From assembly GCA_044226365.1 (NCBI GenBank), contig JBGAHE010000018.1:1-64000 (forward strand): a stretch of 64,000 bases of DNA, written 5' to 3'. The notes under the pieces are model-generated. The model made no database searches and was not told where the DNA came from. It saw nothing but the letters and a program-made list of their open reading frames with translations. The DNA is from JALHNI01 sp044226365. Its GTDB lineage: Bacteria > Acidobacteriota > Terriglobia > Bryobacterales > Bryobacteraceae. This document shows, piece after piece, positions 16,034-26,000 of this stretch. Both the position numbers and the translations under genes were made by a program. Position 1 is the first letter of the stretch. Each line of letters opens with the position of its first letter.

Positions 16034-17301
16034 TAGGTTCTCCAGAAGGTCGATTCTTTAGTCGGCTGATACACGATGCCCGAGAGATGCGGCGTCTCCA
16101 GCCGCTTCTGTCCGGCGAACAGGCTGTCGACGCCCGCGGCCGTCAGGCCCGTCGTCAGCAGCGTCCGCTCCACCGGATAGGTCGGCTTGCCCGTCAAAAA
16201 CATCTTCTCGGCGCTGTTCACCAACGGCGAAAAGAAGTTCGCCAGCGACGTCCGCGCCGGCGGCATCGGCAGATACATCTGCGTCGAGAACGGCTTCCGC
16301 TGTCCCGTCAGCCGCGCCGCGAAGTTGAAGTCCTCCACCAGCCCGCTGAAGAGAATCATCGTCGACTTCACGCCATCGGTGTGCTCGTACTGATACGCCA
16401 CCGGATTGCGCACCAGCCGCTTCATATCGTCATCGGTCGGAAAGATGTTGTTGAAGCCTTCGCGCGCCGGCTTGAGCGTATGGCTGCGGCACAGCGCCGC
16501 ATTCATCAAATCGCGCGACCACACGCCTTCCTTCATCGCCTGCCAGAACCGGTCGCCGCGATACGCCTCGAGCCACTTCACGCCCGTCTCGCCGCCTTTG
16601 CGCCGCTCCACCATGCACTGCAGCGTTTCGAGCGCATGGAAGTCATAGCTATCCACCCCGCCGTAGCCCACGCAAACCGCCTCTTCGATCTTCGACCCCA
16701 GCGGCATCTCCACCGACGGCGTCCGCCAGGTCACCGGCAAGCTCGACCCCGCCATGAACGGAATCTTCATCCGCTGTGCCGTGTCGTACATCTCACGCGC
16801 CCACGCCCAATTCCACGAAAGATGCTTATCGTTGAAGATCGGCGCCACGCGACCGCTGCCCTGATACACCTTCACGATCTCGTTGAAGAACTCATAGCGC
16901 GGATACTTCACCTGACCCTTCTCGGTCTTCGGATATTGCCCGTGCTCGCCCACCAGCAGCACGCCATCCACGCCCAGCTTGTTGCCGCCGAGGGTCAAAG
17001 CCTCCGCAATCGACGGATACATCTTCACGCCCGGGAAGCGCGCCACCCGGTCCTTCGAGTGGTCCGTCGAACCGATCTGGTCCACGTAGATCGACACCAG
17101 GTCCATCGCCGGACGATGATGCTCACCGTTCCAGCCATAGCCTTCCAGCATGCGATCGACGATGTGCTGCGAATGCGAAAACTTGAAGTAGACCGTACAG
17201 ATGGCCGCGATCTTCGGCCGAGCAGGCTGCGGCGCCGCTAGGGCCAGCGCCGGGCTCGCCATCAACAAATCACGACGGCGGATCGGGAGTGGAGGCGTCA
17301 T
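16033..17301 (-). CDS. unassigned conserved protein, Tat-exported copy of a tandem pair
   Basis: 422 residues. Unlike its downstream paralogue it begins with a Tat-like signal ('RRRDLLMASPALALAAPQPA') and should be exported. The body shares the full conserved frame: 'VGEHGQYPKTEKGQVKYPRYEFF', 'NDKHLSWNW', 'AGSSLPVTWRTP', 'HALETLQCMVERRKGGETGVKW' and 'YPVERTLLTTGL'. Function is unknown. A weak similarity to Rossmann-fold oxidoreductases at the N-terminus is only an impression. The gene sits 3 nt after the HEAT-Sel1 gene and overlaps the next by one base, so it is in one operon with both. Confidence 0.75.
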   Translation of the reverse strand: MTPPLPIRRRDLLMASPALALAAPQPARPKIAAICTVYFKFSHSQHIVDRMLEGYGWNGEHHRPAMDLVSIYVDQIGSTDHSKDRVARFPGVKMYPSIAEALTLGGNKLGVDGVLLVGEHGQYPKTEKGQVKYPRYEFFNEIVKVYQGSGRVAPIFNDKHLSWNWAWAREMYDTAQRMKIPFMAGSSLPVTWRTPSVEMPLGSKIEEAVCVGYGGVDSYDFHALETLQCMVERRKGGETGVKWLEAYRGDRFWQAMKEGVWSRDLMNAALCRSHTLKPAREGFNNIFPTDDDMKRLVRNPVAYQYEHTDGVKSTMILFSGLVEDFNFAARLTGQRKPFSTQMYLPMPPARTSLANFFSPLVNSAEKMFLTGKPTYPVERTLLTTGLTAAGVDSLFAGQKRLETPHLSGIVYQPTKESTFWRT

Positions 17302-17304
17302 GCC

Positions 17305-19011
17305 TCATTTTACTGGTGCTGGCGGGGGCACTGGCACCGGCCGCCGGCCCGGCACCCGCGCCAGATTCTGTGCCGCCAATTGATGGCCCTGGTCCGCAGC
17401 CTTCTGCCACCACACCGCGGCTTCTTTGTAGTCCTGCTGCGTCCCGCTGCCATTCGCGTACATCATGCCGAGCATGGCCTGCGCCGGCGCATAACCCATC
17501 TCCGCGGCTTCCTTCGTCTTCGCAAAAACCATCACCGAATTGCGCACAATCGGGCGCTTGCCCGGCACAATCATCACCGTCTCCCCATAGACCTTCGCCC
17601 CCGGCTGCAGACCCTGCCGGGCCAACGCCGCACCTTCACAAAACAGCTTCGCCGCCCCCTCCGCCGGACCCTGCTGGCAAACCTCATAGTCCTGCCGATA
17701 CCCCATCTGCTTCGCCTTGATCCCCTGCAGCCACGCCGTCCACCCGCCTTCAGGCTCCTTCAATTCCTTGCGCCCCAGATCACCGCGGAAGTCTTTATCG
17801 CGAATCGGCGCGAGGACATTCGCCGCCATCGTCCGCGCTTCTTCGTCGCTGTCCTGCAACAAGCCCACGAACGTCTCGAACATCGCCGGATCCTGCCGCA
17901 CGCCCTTCACCTGATAACGCACCGCAAACGCCAGCGCATCGATCGCGCCCTTGCGATCCAGCGGATCCTTCGGCGCCTTCACGTAATCCATCAGAATCTT
18001 CTGCGCCGTCTGCGACCGCCAGTTCGCGTTCATCGCCAGCGTCCGCAGAGTGGCCGCGCGCACCTTGGCGTCCGGATCCACCAGCGTCTTCTCCAGCAGC
18101 GACAACGCGCCCTCTTCGCAAATCATCTCCGCGCAAGTCGCCACCGCCGCCACCCGGACCTTCGCAGTCGGCGAGCCCATCAGCTTTCCGAGAATTGCGC
18201 TCGCCGCCGTCCCTCCCACCAGCGCAAAGTTCTTGAAGTAGGCCTCCTGCGTCGTCTGTTCCCTCAGTAAAGCCATCTCCTCCGGCGTCGGCGACACGTT
18301 CTTGTTCCGATGCCGCAACGCCCAACCCAGGCCGTCGTCATTGCTCGGCGGATGATACGTCCGCGCGCCCAATTCATCGAACTCGCGGAAGATGATGTCG
18401 TAGCCCTTCTCGTTCATGCGGCTGTAGGTGTCGCGCACCGTCTGCAGATGCGTCAGCAGATCGCGCATCCCCAGCACCATGTAGTAGCTCGGCGCCAGAT
18501 CCGGTGGCTGCACGCTGTCCGAAGGAATCTTCCACCAGCCCCAGCTATAGGTCACCGCCGCCGTGATCAGCCCCGCGTTCTGCGTGCCAAACTCGCCCGA
18601 GATCTTCGCGCCCTCCCCCTTGCCGTACATATAAATGCGCCGCGGATTCACCGGATACTGCTTCTTCGCCCACTCGATCACCCGCCGGATCGGCTCATGA
18701 TCCGCATCGCCGAACTTCTGCGCCTGCGGGTGCACGCCAATCAACACGTATTGGTCGCTCAAGCCTTGCCGCCGCAAGGACTCGCGCACCGGATAAATCT
18801 CATCGCCCGTCGGCCGGTCATGCTCCGGAAAGCACAGAATCAATCCCACCTGCTGCAACGGATCGCGCGTCCCCGCCGCCGCCAGCCCCGCCGGCGCTTC
18901 ATGAGCGAAGTCCACGATCGTCTTCGCTGCCCCTTGCGTAAACTCAAGCTTCGCCTCGGTCGCCGCCATCGCGCCGCCCACTATCAGCAATCCCAGCATC
19001 AACGTCTTCAT
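17305..19011 (-). CDS. secreted hydrolase-like/HEAT/Sel1 composite protein
   Basis: 568 residues with a signal peptide (1-16). Three parts can be seen. Residues 20-250 have an alpha/beta-hydrolase outline ('VGLILCFPEHDRPTGDE', 'RRIYMYGKGEGAKISGEFG'). Residues 265-440 form HEAT-like helical repeats ('SPTAKVRVAAVATCAEMICEEGALSLLEK', 'DPDAKVRAATLRTLAMNA'). Residues about 500-550 hold a Sel1-like repeat ('GYAPAQAMLGMMYANGSG'). The tail is Pro-rich. In the hydrolase part the nucleophile elbow reads GKGEG, with Gly132 where Ser would sit, so it is probably catalytically dead and serves binding or scaffolding. It overlaps the MmcQ/YjbR gene by ATGA and leads into the tandem paralogue pair. Confidence 0.75.
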   Translation of the reverse strand: MKTLMLGLLIVGGAMAATEAKLEFTQGAAKTIVDFAHEAPAGLAAAGTRDPLQQVGLILCFPEHDRPTGDEIYPVRESLRRQGLSDQYVLIGVHPQAQKFGDADHEPIRRVIEWAKKQYPVNPRRIYMYGKGEGAKISGEFGTQNAGLITAAVTYSWGWWKIPSDSVQPPDLAPSYYMVLGMRDLLTHLQTVRDTYSRMNEKGYDIIFREFDELGARTYHPPSNDDGLGWALRHRNKNVSPTPEEMALLREQTTQEAYFKNFALVGGTAASAILGKLMGSPTAKVRVAAVATCAEMICEEGALSLLEKTLVDPDAKVRAATLRTLAMNANWRSQTAQKILMDYVKAPKDPLDRKGAIDALAFAVRYQVKGVRQDPAMFETFVGLLQDSDEEARTMAANVLAPIRDKDFRGDLGRKELKEPEGGWTAWLQGIKAKQMGYRQDYEVCQQGPAEGAAKLFCEGAALARQGLQPGAKVYGETVMIVPGKRPIVRNSVMVFAKTKEAAEMGYAPAQAMLGMMYANGSGTQQDYKEAAVWWQKAADQGHQLAAQNLARVPGRRPVPVPPPAPVK

Positions 19012-19361
19012 CGCGAACTCCCTCTCTTCTTCGGCGGCACAATCAACCGATGCGCCTCATGAATGTGCACGGCTAAATCTTCGTCACTCACCCGGCTCAG
19101 CTCAATCCCCACCCAACCCTTCACGCCCACATACGGCGGACGAAAGTAAGTCTGCGGATCGCTCTGGATCAACGTCGCCTGCGCCCCCGGCTCAGCCGGA
19201 ATCCACACCGCCACATGACCATCCCCATGGTGATTGTTCGCGAACATGCAGAACACGCGCTTCCGCGCAAAAAACGTTGGCTCGCCGTGCGAAAGCTTCT
19301 CCATCGTCTCCGGCAGCGCCAGGCAGATCCGGCGCACCCTTCCGACATGTTCCTCGTTCAT
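19008..19361 (-). CDS. MmcQ/YjbR family protein
   Basis: 117 residues from the ATG at 19361; a GTG one codon earlier is possible. The family pattern is clear: 'RRICLALPETMEKLSHGEPTFFARKRVFCMF' at the N-terminus, and 'YFRPPYVGVKGWVGIELSRVSDEDLAVHIHEAHRLI' in the second half. The fold is CyaY-like and resembles double-wing DNA-binding proteins, but the biochemical role is not established. It is the first gene of the minus-strand operon. TAGAAT (19374-19379) lies 12 nt before the ATG and may be its -10 element. Confidence 0.88.
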   Translation of the reverse strand: MNEEHVGRVRRICLALPETMEKLSHGEPTFFARKRVFCMFANNHHGDGHVAVWIPAEPGAQATLIQSDPQTYFRPPYVGVKGWVGIELSRVSDEDLAVHIHEAHRLIVPPKKRGSSR

Positions 19362-19476
19362 CACTCCGATGCTATTCTATGACTTGCCTCTGACGCCCAT
19401 TGTCCTCAGCTAACGCTCCTGCGCCCCGCACGCTCCCCGCGTGCTGCAGTCGACGTGTCCCCTGAGGATCTCCCCA

Positions 19477-20502
19477 ATGACTTTGTTGCATGAAATGGGC
19501 TGGAGCGCCCATTGGGATGGCGTATTTGCGCCGTTCGCTTCCACGCATCTTCCCGGCCGCGTTCGCGTGGCCCATCGCGATCTCTTCCTCGTCTTCACCG
19601 CTGAAGGCGAACATCTCGTCCCCGCCAGCGGCAAGCTCCGCCAGGACGACCTATGGCCCGTCACCGGCGACTGGGTTCTTCTCTCCCCCGACGCCGAACG
19701 TCTCGAAGCCATCTTGCCCCGCCGCACCACGCTCCTGCGCCGCGACCCCGGCCAAGGCATGCGGCCCCAGGTCATCGCCGCCAACGCCGACGTCGCCCTC
19801 CTCGTCATGGGCCTCGACCATGACTACAACCTTCGCCGTCTCGAACGCTACCTCTACCTCGCCCACTCGAGCGGCACCCGCCCCGTCATCGTCCTCAACA
19901 AAACTGACCTCGCCCCAGAACTCACCGAACAGCTCGCCGCCTGTGAACGCCTCGCTCCTACCATCGCCATCAGCGCTCTCCACGGCATCGGCCTCGCTCA
20001 ACTCACCGCCCAAGTCGAACCCGGCGAAACCGCCATTCTCTTAGGCTCCTCCGGAGCCGGCAAGTCGACGATCGCTAACCGCCTCCGCGGCTATGACGCT
20101 TACCGCACCCAACCCGTGCGCGACCATGACTCGCGCGGACGTCACACCACCACGCACCGCGAACTGATTCCCCTCGAACTCGGCTGGCTCCTGCTGGACT
20201 CGCCCGGTCTGCGCGAACTTCAACTCTGGGGCGCCGCCAGCACCCTCGACCACGCCTTCGACGACGTCGCCGCCCTCGCCGCCCAATGCCGCTTTCGTGA
20301 TTGCCGCCATCAGGGCGAACCCGGCTGCGCCGTCGCCGGCGCCCTCGATCCGGGCCGCTGGCAGAATTACCTCAAGCTCCAGCGCGAACTCGCCTACCTC
20401 GAACGCGAGGCCGACCCGCAAGTGCGCCTCGAAGAAAAGCGCCGTTGGAAGTCCATCCATAAAGCCGCCAAGCGGCTCCACCGCGATCGTCAGCGCGAGT
20501 GA
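19477..20502 (+). CDS. rsgA: ribosome small-subunit-dependent GTPase A
   Basis: 341 residues from the ATG at 19477, which has GAGGA (19464-19468) 8 nt upstream; an in-frame GTG at 19441 lacks such a site. RsgA is a late 30S maturation GTPase. The circularly permuted order of GTPase motifs is visible: G4 'VLNKTDL', G5 'ISALHG', G1 'LGSSGAGKSTIANRL', then 'DSRGRHTTTHREL' and G3 'LLDSPGLREL'. An N-terminal OB-like domain precedes them. The C-terminal zinc motif 'CRFRDCRHQGEPGC' (Cys, Cys, His, Cys) and a basic helix complete the family layout. It converges with nadB with one base between stops. Confidence 0.93.
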   Translation: MTLLHEMGWSAHWDGVFAPFASTHLPGRVRVAHRDLFLVFTAEGEHLVPASGKLRQDDLWPVTGDWVLLSPDAERLEAILPRRTTLLRRDPGQGMRPQVIAANADVALLVMGLDHDYNLRRLERYLYLAHSSGTRPVIVLNKTDLAPELTEQLAACERLAPTIAISALHGIGLAQLTAQVEPGETAILLGSSGAGKSTIANRLRGYDAYRTQPVRDHDSRGRHTTTHRELIPLELGWLLLDSPGLRELQLWGAASTLDHAFDDVAALAAQCRFRDCRHQGEPGCAVAGALDPGRWQNYLKLQRELAYLEREADPQVRLEEKRRWKSIHKAAKRLHRDRQRE

Positions 20503-20503
20503 G

Positions 20504-22060
20504 CTACAGCGGATTCACCTGCTCCACAAACCGCACACCGCGGTGGCGAGCCACCACCGAATGTTTGCGGAAGTGGACGTCGTCCTTCAGCGGGAAGTCG
20601 GTGCGGAAGTGCCCGCCCCGGCTTTCTTCCCGCGCCTTCGCGCACAGCGCCAGAATCCGCAGCACTTCATCGATGCTGCGCGTATCGAAGTCCAGGCGCG
20701 ACACATTCGCTCGCCGCGAATGCCCCACGTTGCCCAGCGTATCCACCACCGTCTGCAGCCCCGTGCCGTCGCGCACGATGCCGCAGTGTTCCCACGCCAT
20801 CCGCCGCAATTCCACCTGCGAAATCTCCGGAAAGCGATTCTCCGGCAAGTCGAGCTCCGCCGGGCCGGGACGCGCGCTCAAGCTCGCCATCACCTTGCCC
20901 ACGCGCTCGCCGAACACCACCCCCTCCAGCAGCGAGTTGCTCGCCAGCCGGTTCGCCCCGTGCACGCCGGTGCACGCCGCCTCACCCGCCGCAAACAACC
21001 GCTCCACTGAGGTCTGCCCATTCAAGTCCGTCAGCACTCCGCCCATCGCGTAATGCGCCGCCGGATGCACGGGCGCCTGCTGCCGGCCCAGGTCAATACC
21101 GAAGAGCAGACACGTCTCGTAGATCCGCGGAAAGCGCACCCGCACGTGATCGCCACCCAGATGGGTCAGGTCCAGAAACACCTGCCCGCCCGTCGTGCGC
21201 ATCTCCATCACGATCGCCCGCGCCACCACATCGCGCGGCGCCAGATCGCCCAGCGGATGATACCGCTGCATGAACTGCTCACCCTTCGAATTCCGCAGAA
21301 TCGCGCCATCGCCCCGCAACGCTTCCGACAGTAGGAACCGCGGCGCGCCCGGCAGGCTCAGCGCCGTCGGGTGAAACTGCACAAACTCGAGATCCGAAAT
21401 GTCGGCCCCGGCGCGGAACGCCGTCGCCACGCCATCGCCCGTCGCCACGTCCGGATTCGTCGTGTCCGAAAACACGCGCCCCAGCCCGCCCGTCGCCAGC
21501 AGCACGCCCCGCGCGTACACCGGAATCGACTCCTGCCCGCGCTGGTCGAACACCACCGCGCCCGCCACCGCCCCGTTGTCGTCCACCAGCAGATCCGTCA
21601 TCGCCGCAAACCGGCGGAACTCCACATTCGGGAACGTCGCCGCTTTCCAGTACAACGTCCGCGCCAATTCGCGCCCCGTCGAATCGCCCTGCGCATGCAG
21701 AATGCGGCTGCGCGAGTGCGCCCCTTCGCGGGCAAACAGCAGGTCCGCCCCGTCGCGGTCGAACCCCGCGCCCCACGCAATCAGTTCCTCGATCGCCGCC
21801 GGGCCTTCGGTCACCAGCGTCCGCACCGCGGCCACGTCGCACAGTCCGTCGCCGGCGGCAATCGTGTCCTGCTCGTGCAGTTCCGTCTGGTCGTCCGCCG
21901 CCAGCGCGGCCGCAATGCCGCCTTGCGCGTACTCCGACGACGATTCCTTCAACGAATCCTTCGTCAGCACCAGCACCTTACCCAACGGCGCCAACTCAAT
22001 GGCCGCCCGCAGTCCCGCGACTCCGGCGCCAATAATCAAAAAATCGCAATGCAACGGCAT
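20504..22060 (-). CDS. nadB: L-aspartate oxidase
   Basis: 518 residues. This FAD enzyme oxidises L-aspartate to iminoaspartate, the first step of de novo NAD synthesis. The dinucleotide-binding 'FLIIGAGVAGLRAAIEL' (8-24), 'SSEYAQGGIAAAL', 'GREGAHSRSRILHAQGDSTG'-type active-site region and 'AAHYAMGGVLTDLNG' are all in place. The C-terminal helical domain of the succinate dehydrogenase/fumarate reductase flavoprotein class follows. nadA and nadC are not adjacent, so it is transcribed alone. No Shine-Dalgarno is seen; TGCAAT stands 4 nt before the start. Confidence 0.94.
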   Translation of the reverse strand: MPLHCDFLIIGAGVAGLRAAIELAPLGKVLVLTKDSLKESSSEYAQGGIAAALAADDQTELHEQDTIAAGDGLCDVAAVRTLVTEGPAAIEELIAWGAGFDRDGADLLFAREGAHSRSRILHAQGDSTGRELARTLYWKAATFPNVEFRRFAAMTDLLVDDNGAVAGAVVFDQRGQESIPVYARGVLLATGGLGRVFSDTTNPDVATGDGVATAFRAGADISDLEFVQFHPTALSLPGAPRFLLSEALRGDGAILRNSKGEQFMQRYHPLGDLAPRDVVARAIVMEMRTTGGQVFLDLTHLGGDHVRVRFPRIYETCLLFGIDLGRQQAPVHPAAHYAMGGVLTDLNGQTSVERLFAAGEAACTGVHGANRLASNSLLEGVVFGERVGKVMASLSARPGPAELDLPENRFPEISQVELRRMAWEHCGIVRDGTGLQTVVDTLGNVGHSRRANVSRLDFDTRSIDEVLRILALCAKAREESRGGHFRTDFPLKDDVHFRKHSVVARHRGVRFVEQVNPL

Positions 22061-22141
22061 GAAAATTGCAGCTTCTCGGCCCCACGAGCCTAACCTTCCA
22101 CGGCAAGGTCTCGTCTATTGAGCCACATAAGGAGTGTACCC

Positions 22142-22972
22142 ATGAAGCTTACCCCTAGCACGGCGCTTTTTGCTGTCCCAGTTTTGGCCATGGCAATTCC
22201 CGCTTTCGGACAGTTTCAGGAAAACACTGAGGTCACCCTCCGCTGCGAGTCCTTGAATCGCAGCCGCGGGTCGGAGCACTCATGCGAAATCCGGGAGTCG
22301 CGCTTACCCGCCACCCAGCGGCTTGAGGTGCTCGCCTCGCCGAACGGGGGAGTCGCCCTGCGGGGTTGGAACCGCTCCGAAATTCTCGTCCGCGCCCGAG
22401 TCGATGCCCACGCCCCCACCGAAAGTGAAGCGAAAACCCTCGCCGGTCAGGTCAACATCCACGCCGGCGCCGGCCGCGTCACCGCCACTGGCCCCGATCG
22501 CCCGGGCGGCAACAACCGCTGGTGGAGCGTCAGCTACGAAGTCTTCGTCCCCCACCACATCGATCTCCGCGCCACCACCACCAACGGCGGCATCCACATC
22601 GAAGACGTCGAAGGCGACATCACCTACTCCACCGTCAACGGCGGCGTGAACCTCGCCCGCCTCGGCGGCAATGTCCGCGGCGAAACCAAGAACGGCGGCG
22701 TCAACGTCGTCATGGCCGGTGACCGCTGGCATGGCGTCGGCCTGGACGCGCAAACCACCAACGGTGGCGTCAACCTGCAGCTCCCCATGAACTACTCCGC
22801 CAAAATCCTCGCCAGCACCGTCAACGGCGGTCTCCGCACCGAATTCCCCGTCACCCTCTCCGGCGACCTCCACCGCAGCCAGAGCCTCGAGTTCAACATC
22901 GGCTCCGGCGGCGCTCCCATCCGCGTCGTCACCCGGAACGGCGGCGTCTCCATCCGCAAACGCGCCATCTAA
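22142..22972 (+). CDS. DUF4097-type secreted beta-repeat protein
   Basis: 276 residues from the ATG at 22142, chosen because AAGGAG (22130-22135) precedes it; the frame is open back to 22118. A signal peptide (about 1-23, 'FAVPVLAMAIPAFG') precedes a beta-helix-like body with regularly spaced Asn-Gly-Gly turns: 'SPNGGV', 'TTNGGI', 'TVNGGV', 'TKNGGV', 'TTNGGV', 'TVNGGL' and 'TRNGGV'. This matches DUF4097 (putative adhesin) proteins, which are common in Bacteroidetes and Acidobacteria and lack a defined function. It is probably periplasmic or at the surface. An intrinsic terminator follows. Confidence 0.85.
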   Translation: MKLTPSTALFAVPVLAMAIPAFGQFQENTEVTLRCESLNRSRGSEHSCEIRESRLPATQRLEVLASPNGGVALRGWNRSEILVRARVDAHAPTESEAKTLAGQVNIHAGAGRVTATGPDRPGGNNRWWSVSYEVFVPHHIDLRATTTNGGIHIEDVEGDITYSTVNGGVNLARLGGNVRGETKNGGVNVVMAGDRWHGVGLDAQTTNGGVNLQLPMNYSAKILASTVNGGLRTEFPVTLSGDLHRSQSLEFNIGSGGAPIRVVTRNGGVSIRKRAI

Positions 22973-22977
22973 ACAAA

Positions 22978-23003
22978 AAGGGCGAGCCTCTCGGCCCGCC
23001 CTT
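22978..23003 (-). terminator. intrinsic terminator between convergent genes
   Basis: Stem AAGGGCG/CGCCCTT, an A-C mismatch, three further GC pairs and loop TCTC. On the minus strand it is followed by a T-rich run (CTTTTTGTTT). It therefore best terminates the TonB receptor gene, which ends 20 nt away. On the plus strand no T-run follows. Confidence 0.8.
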
Positions 23004-23023
23004 CCTCGCCGTTCACCAGTCCC

Positions 23024-26000
23024 CTAGTAAACCAGCTTCAACCCGAACTGCACGATGCGCGGCAGATTGTTCTGCGCCGCCACAATGCCGAACTGCGCGT
23101 TGCCGAACACTTGATTCGGCGGCGAGAAGCGGGCACTGTTGGTCAGGTTGAACACCTCCGCCCGGAACTGCAGATTCAGCTTCTCCAGGATCCGCGTGTT
23201 CTTCGTCAACGTCGCATCGATCTGCGCGGTACCGTCGCTGCGCAAGCCGCCCAATGTCCGCGCCGTGTTACCGAACGCGTAGGCCGCGGGAGCCGAGAAC
23301 TGCGTCGTGTCGAACCAACGCGCCGGCGTCGGGTTGTCCAGCTTCGCGCTCACGCCCGTCCAGTTCGGCCGCTGACCACCACCCTGCGAGAACGTGTTGT
23401 TCGTCGCCGCAGTGATCCCGAGCGGACCGCCCGAGAACGCGCTCCAGATCCCGCCCAACTGCCAACCGCCCAACACGCGGCCCGCCACGCCCGACTTCGT
23501 CTTGTAGAACGGCAGCTCATACACCGCGTTCGCAATAAACCGGTGCGTCTGGTCCAGCGTCGACGGACTCCATTCCGCCAGCAGGTTGTAGTTGTCCTGA
23601 ATGCTCGAAGCACCCACCGTCTCACCCGCAAACGGACCCGCGCCATAATCCATCTGCTTCGACCACGTATGCGAGAACAGAATGCTCAACCCGCTCGCAT
23701 ACCGCTTCTCGATCTTCGTCAACAGCGCGTGATACGACGAAGCCGCCCAGCTGCTCTGCTGCGACGTTACTCCGTCAAACTGCGGATACGGCCGCAACAA
23801 CTGCGCCCGCGTCACCGTCGGCTGCGCCAGCGTGCCCACCGCGATCTGTCCCAGGAACGGATTCGGCACCAGCGTCCGCAGCGCATTCCCCTGGCTTAGA
23901 TACTCCGGCGAAAGCTGATTCCAGTTCCGGTTCTCCGACAGGTGATAGCCGCGGCTGCCCGCGTAGCCCACTTCCAGCACAAACTTCCCAGGCAACTCGC
24001 GCTGCACACTCAAATTCCACTGCGCCGAGCCCGGCGTCACATTGCTGCGATCCGTGAACCCGATCCCCTGCCCCGCCAGCGTCGCCAAACCCAGCGACGA
24101 ACCCGAAGGCCGGTTGAAACCGTTCGGGTACGGGTCGCTCCACTTCACAATCGGATTCACGCCATCCTGGCTGGTGAGCACCGCCGTCGACGTCTGGAAG
24201 CCGCTCGTTCCGAACGGACCCGCGCCGCCGCCAATGCCCGTCCGTGTCGCGTAGAACAGGCCCGCGCCCGTCCGCACCACCGTCTTGCTGTTCAAGCGGT
24301 AAGCCAAGCCCAACCGCGGCGCCCAGTTGTTCGTATCGCGATTGACGTTGCCGCGCGGCAAACCGCCCGCGCCCACAAACGTCAACCCGCCCACCGGATT
24401 GTAGCCGCCGCCTTTGATCGGCGAAGGCGCCGTAAAGTCGAAGTTCGTCAGTTGATTGAAGCGGTCCGTCAGCGGCGTCTCATACTCCCAGCGCAAGCCC
24501 CAGTTCACCGTCAGCTTCGACGTCGCCCGCCACGTATCAGCCAGGAAGAAGCCCGAATACTTGCTGGTCAACGCCAGAGCCGGCGCCGGATTCACCTGCC
24601 CCGAGGGAATGCCCAACAGGAACGTCGCCAGGCCCAACCCCGCCACCGCGCTCGACGTATTCGCATTCGGACCCTGCGTCCACTGCGGCGCAAACCCGAA
24701 CGTCGTCGCCTGGTCTCCCGTCTGCAAATTGTTGAACGCAATCACCCGATACTCGGCACCGAACTTCAGCGTGTGCGACGAAAACGACTTGGTCACCGTC
24801 CCCTGCACCGCCTGCGTCGTGTTGCCGAACGAAATCAAGTCCGTCGCCCCGATCAGCCCGCCCACAATCGTGTTGGGCACCGAACCCGCCACGCTATAGC
24901 CCGTGATCGTGATCGCCGGAAACGACAGCGGATCCACCATACCCTGCCGCATGTAGGCCGGCAAACCCAGCGACGTAATGTCGAAGTTATCCGAATACGG
25001 CCGCCGATTGTTGATCAGCCGCGTCGCCGAATAGCGCAGTGTCGCGAGCAACGTCGGCGTGAACACGTGCGTGTCTTCGGCCACCGTGTTCCACCGCGTA
25101 AACACCTGCGGACCCGCCGTCGGCGCAATGTTCTTATACTGCTCGCCATACACCGGCGCCCGATTGAACGGCGTATCGTCATACGAATACCGCGCAAAGA
25201 AACGATTCTTGTCCGAGAAGTTGTGATCGCCGCGGAAGCTGTACGAAGTCTTGTCCACGCGGCTGCCGTCGGTGCGCGTATAGTTCACCACGCCCAACGC
25301 CGTCACGTTCGCCAGATTCGGCGGCGGCAGAAACTTCATCACGTTGCGCGCCACCGGATCGATCCGGTTCGAAGGAATCACATTGCCCGGAAACGGCGTG
25401 CGCGTAAAGTTCGCGCCCGACGTCGTCGACGGATCGTAAATCGTGACCGCCCGGCCATCCGACAACCGCGCCTGGCTGAAGTCGCCCGTCAGCATCCGCG
25501 GATCCGGCAGCGTCCCCGTGAACGTAATGCCCTGCACGAACTTCACGATCTCCGTATTGGCGAAGAAGAACGTCTTGTTCTTGCCGTTGTAGACTTTCGG
25601 AATCACCACCGGACCGCCGAACGTCCCGCCGAACTGGTTGAAGCGGAAGGGCGCCCGCGCCGTCCCACTGCGATTCGCAAACCAGTCGTTCGCATTCAGC
25701 TTGTCGTTGCGGAAAAACTCGTACGCCGTAAAATGCGGCGAGTTCGTCCCGCCCTTCGTCACCACGTTGAACACGCCGCCCGCCGCCCGTCCGTATTCGG
25801 CGCTGAAGTTGTTGGTCTCCACCTTGAACTCCTGCACCATGTCCGGGTTCGCGTTGATCACCGGCTGATTCTGCGCCGCCGCCGTGTTCGGCGCGCCGTC
25901 CAGCAAAAACTCATTCGCATTCGACCGCATGCCGTTAATCGAATACGACACCGTCGAAATCTGGTCGATCACCAGATTGTTCACGCCCGAACTCGGCCGC

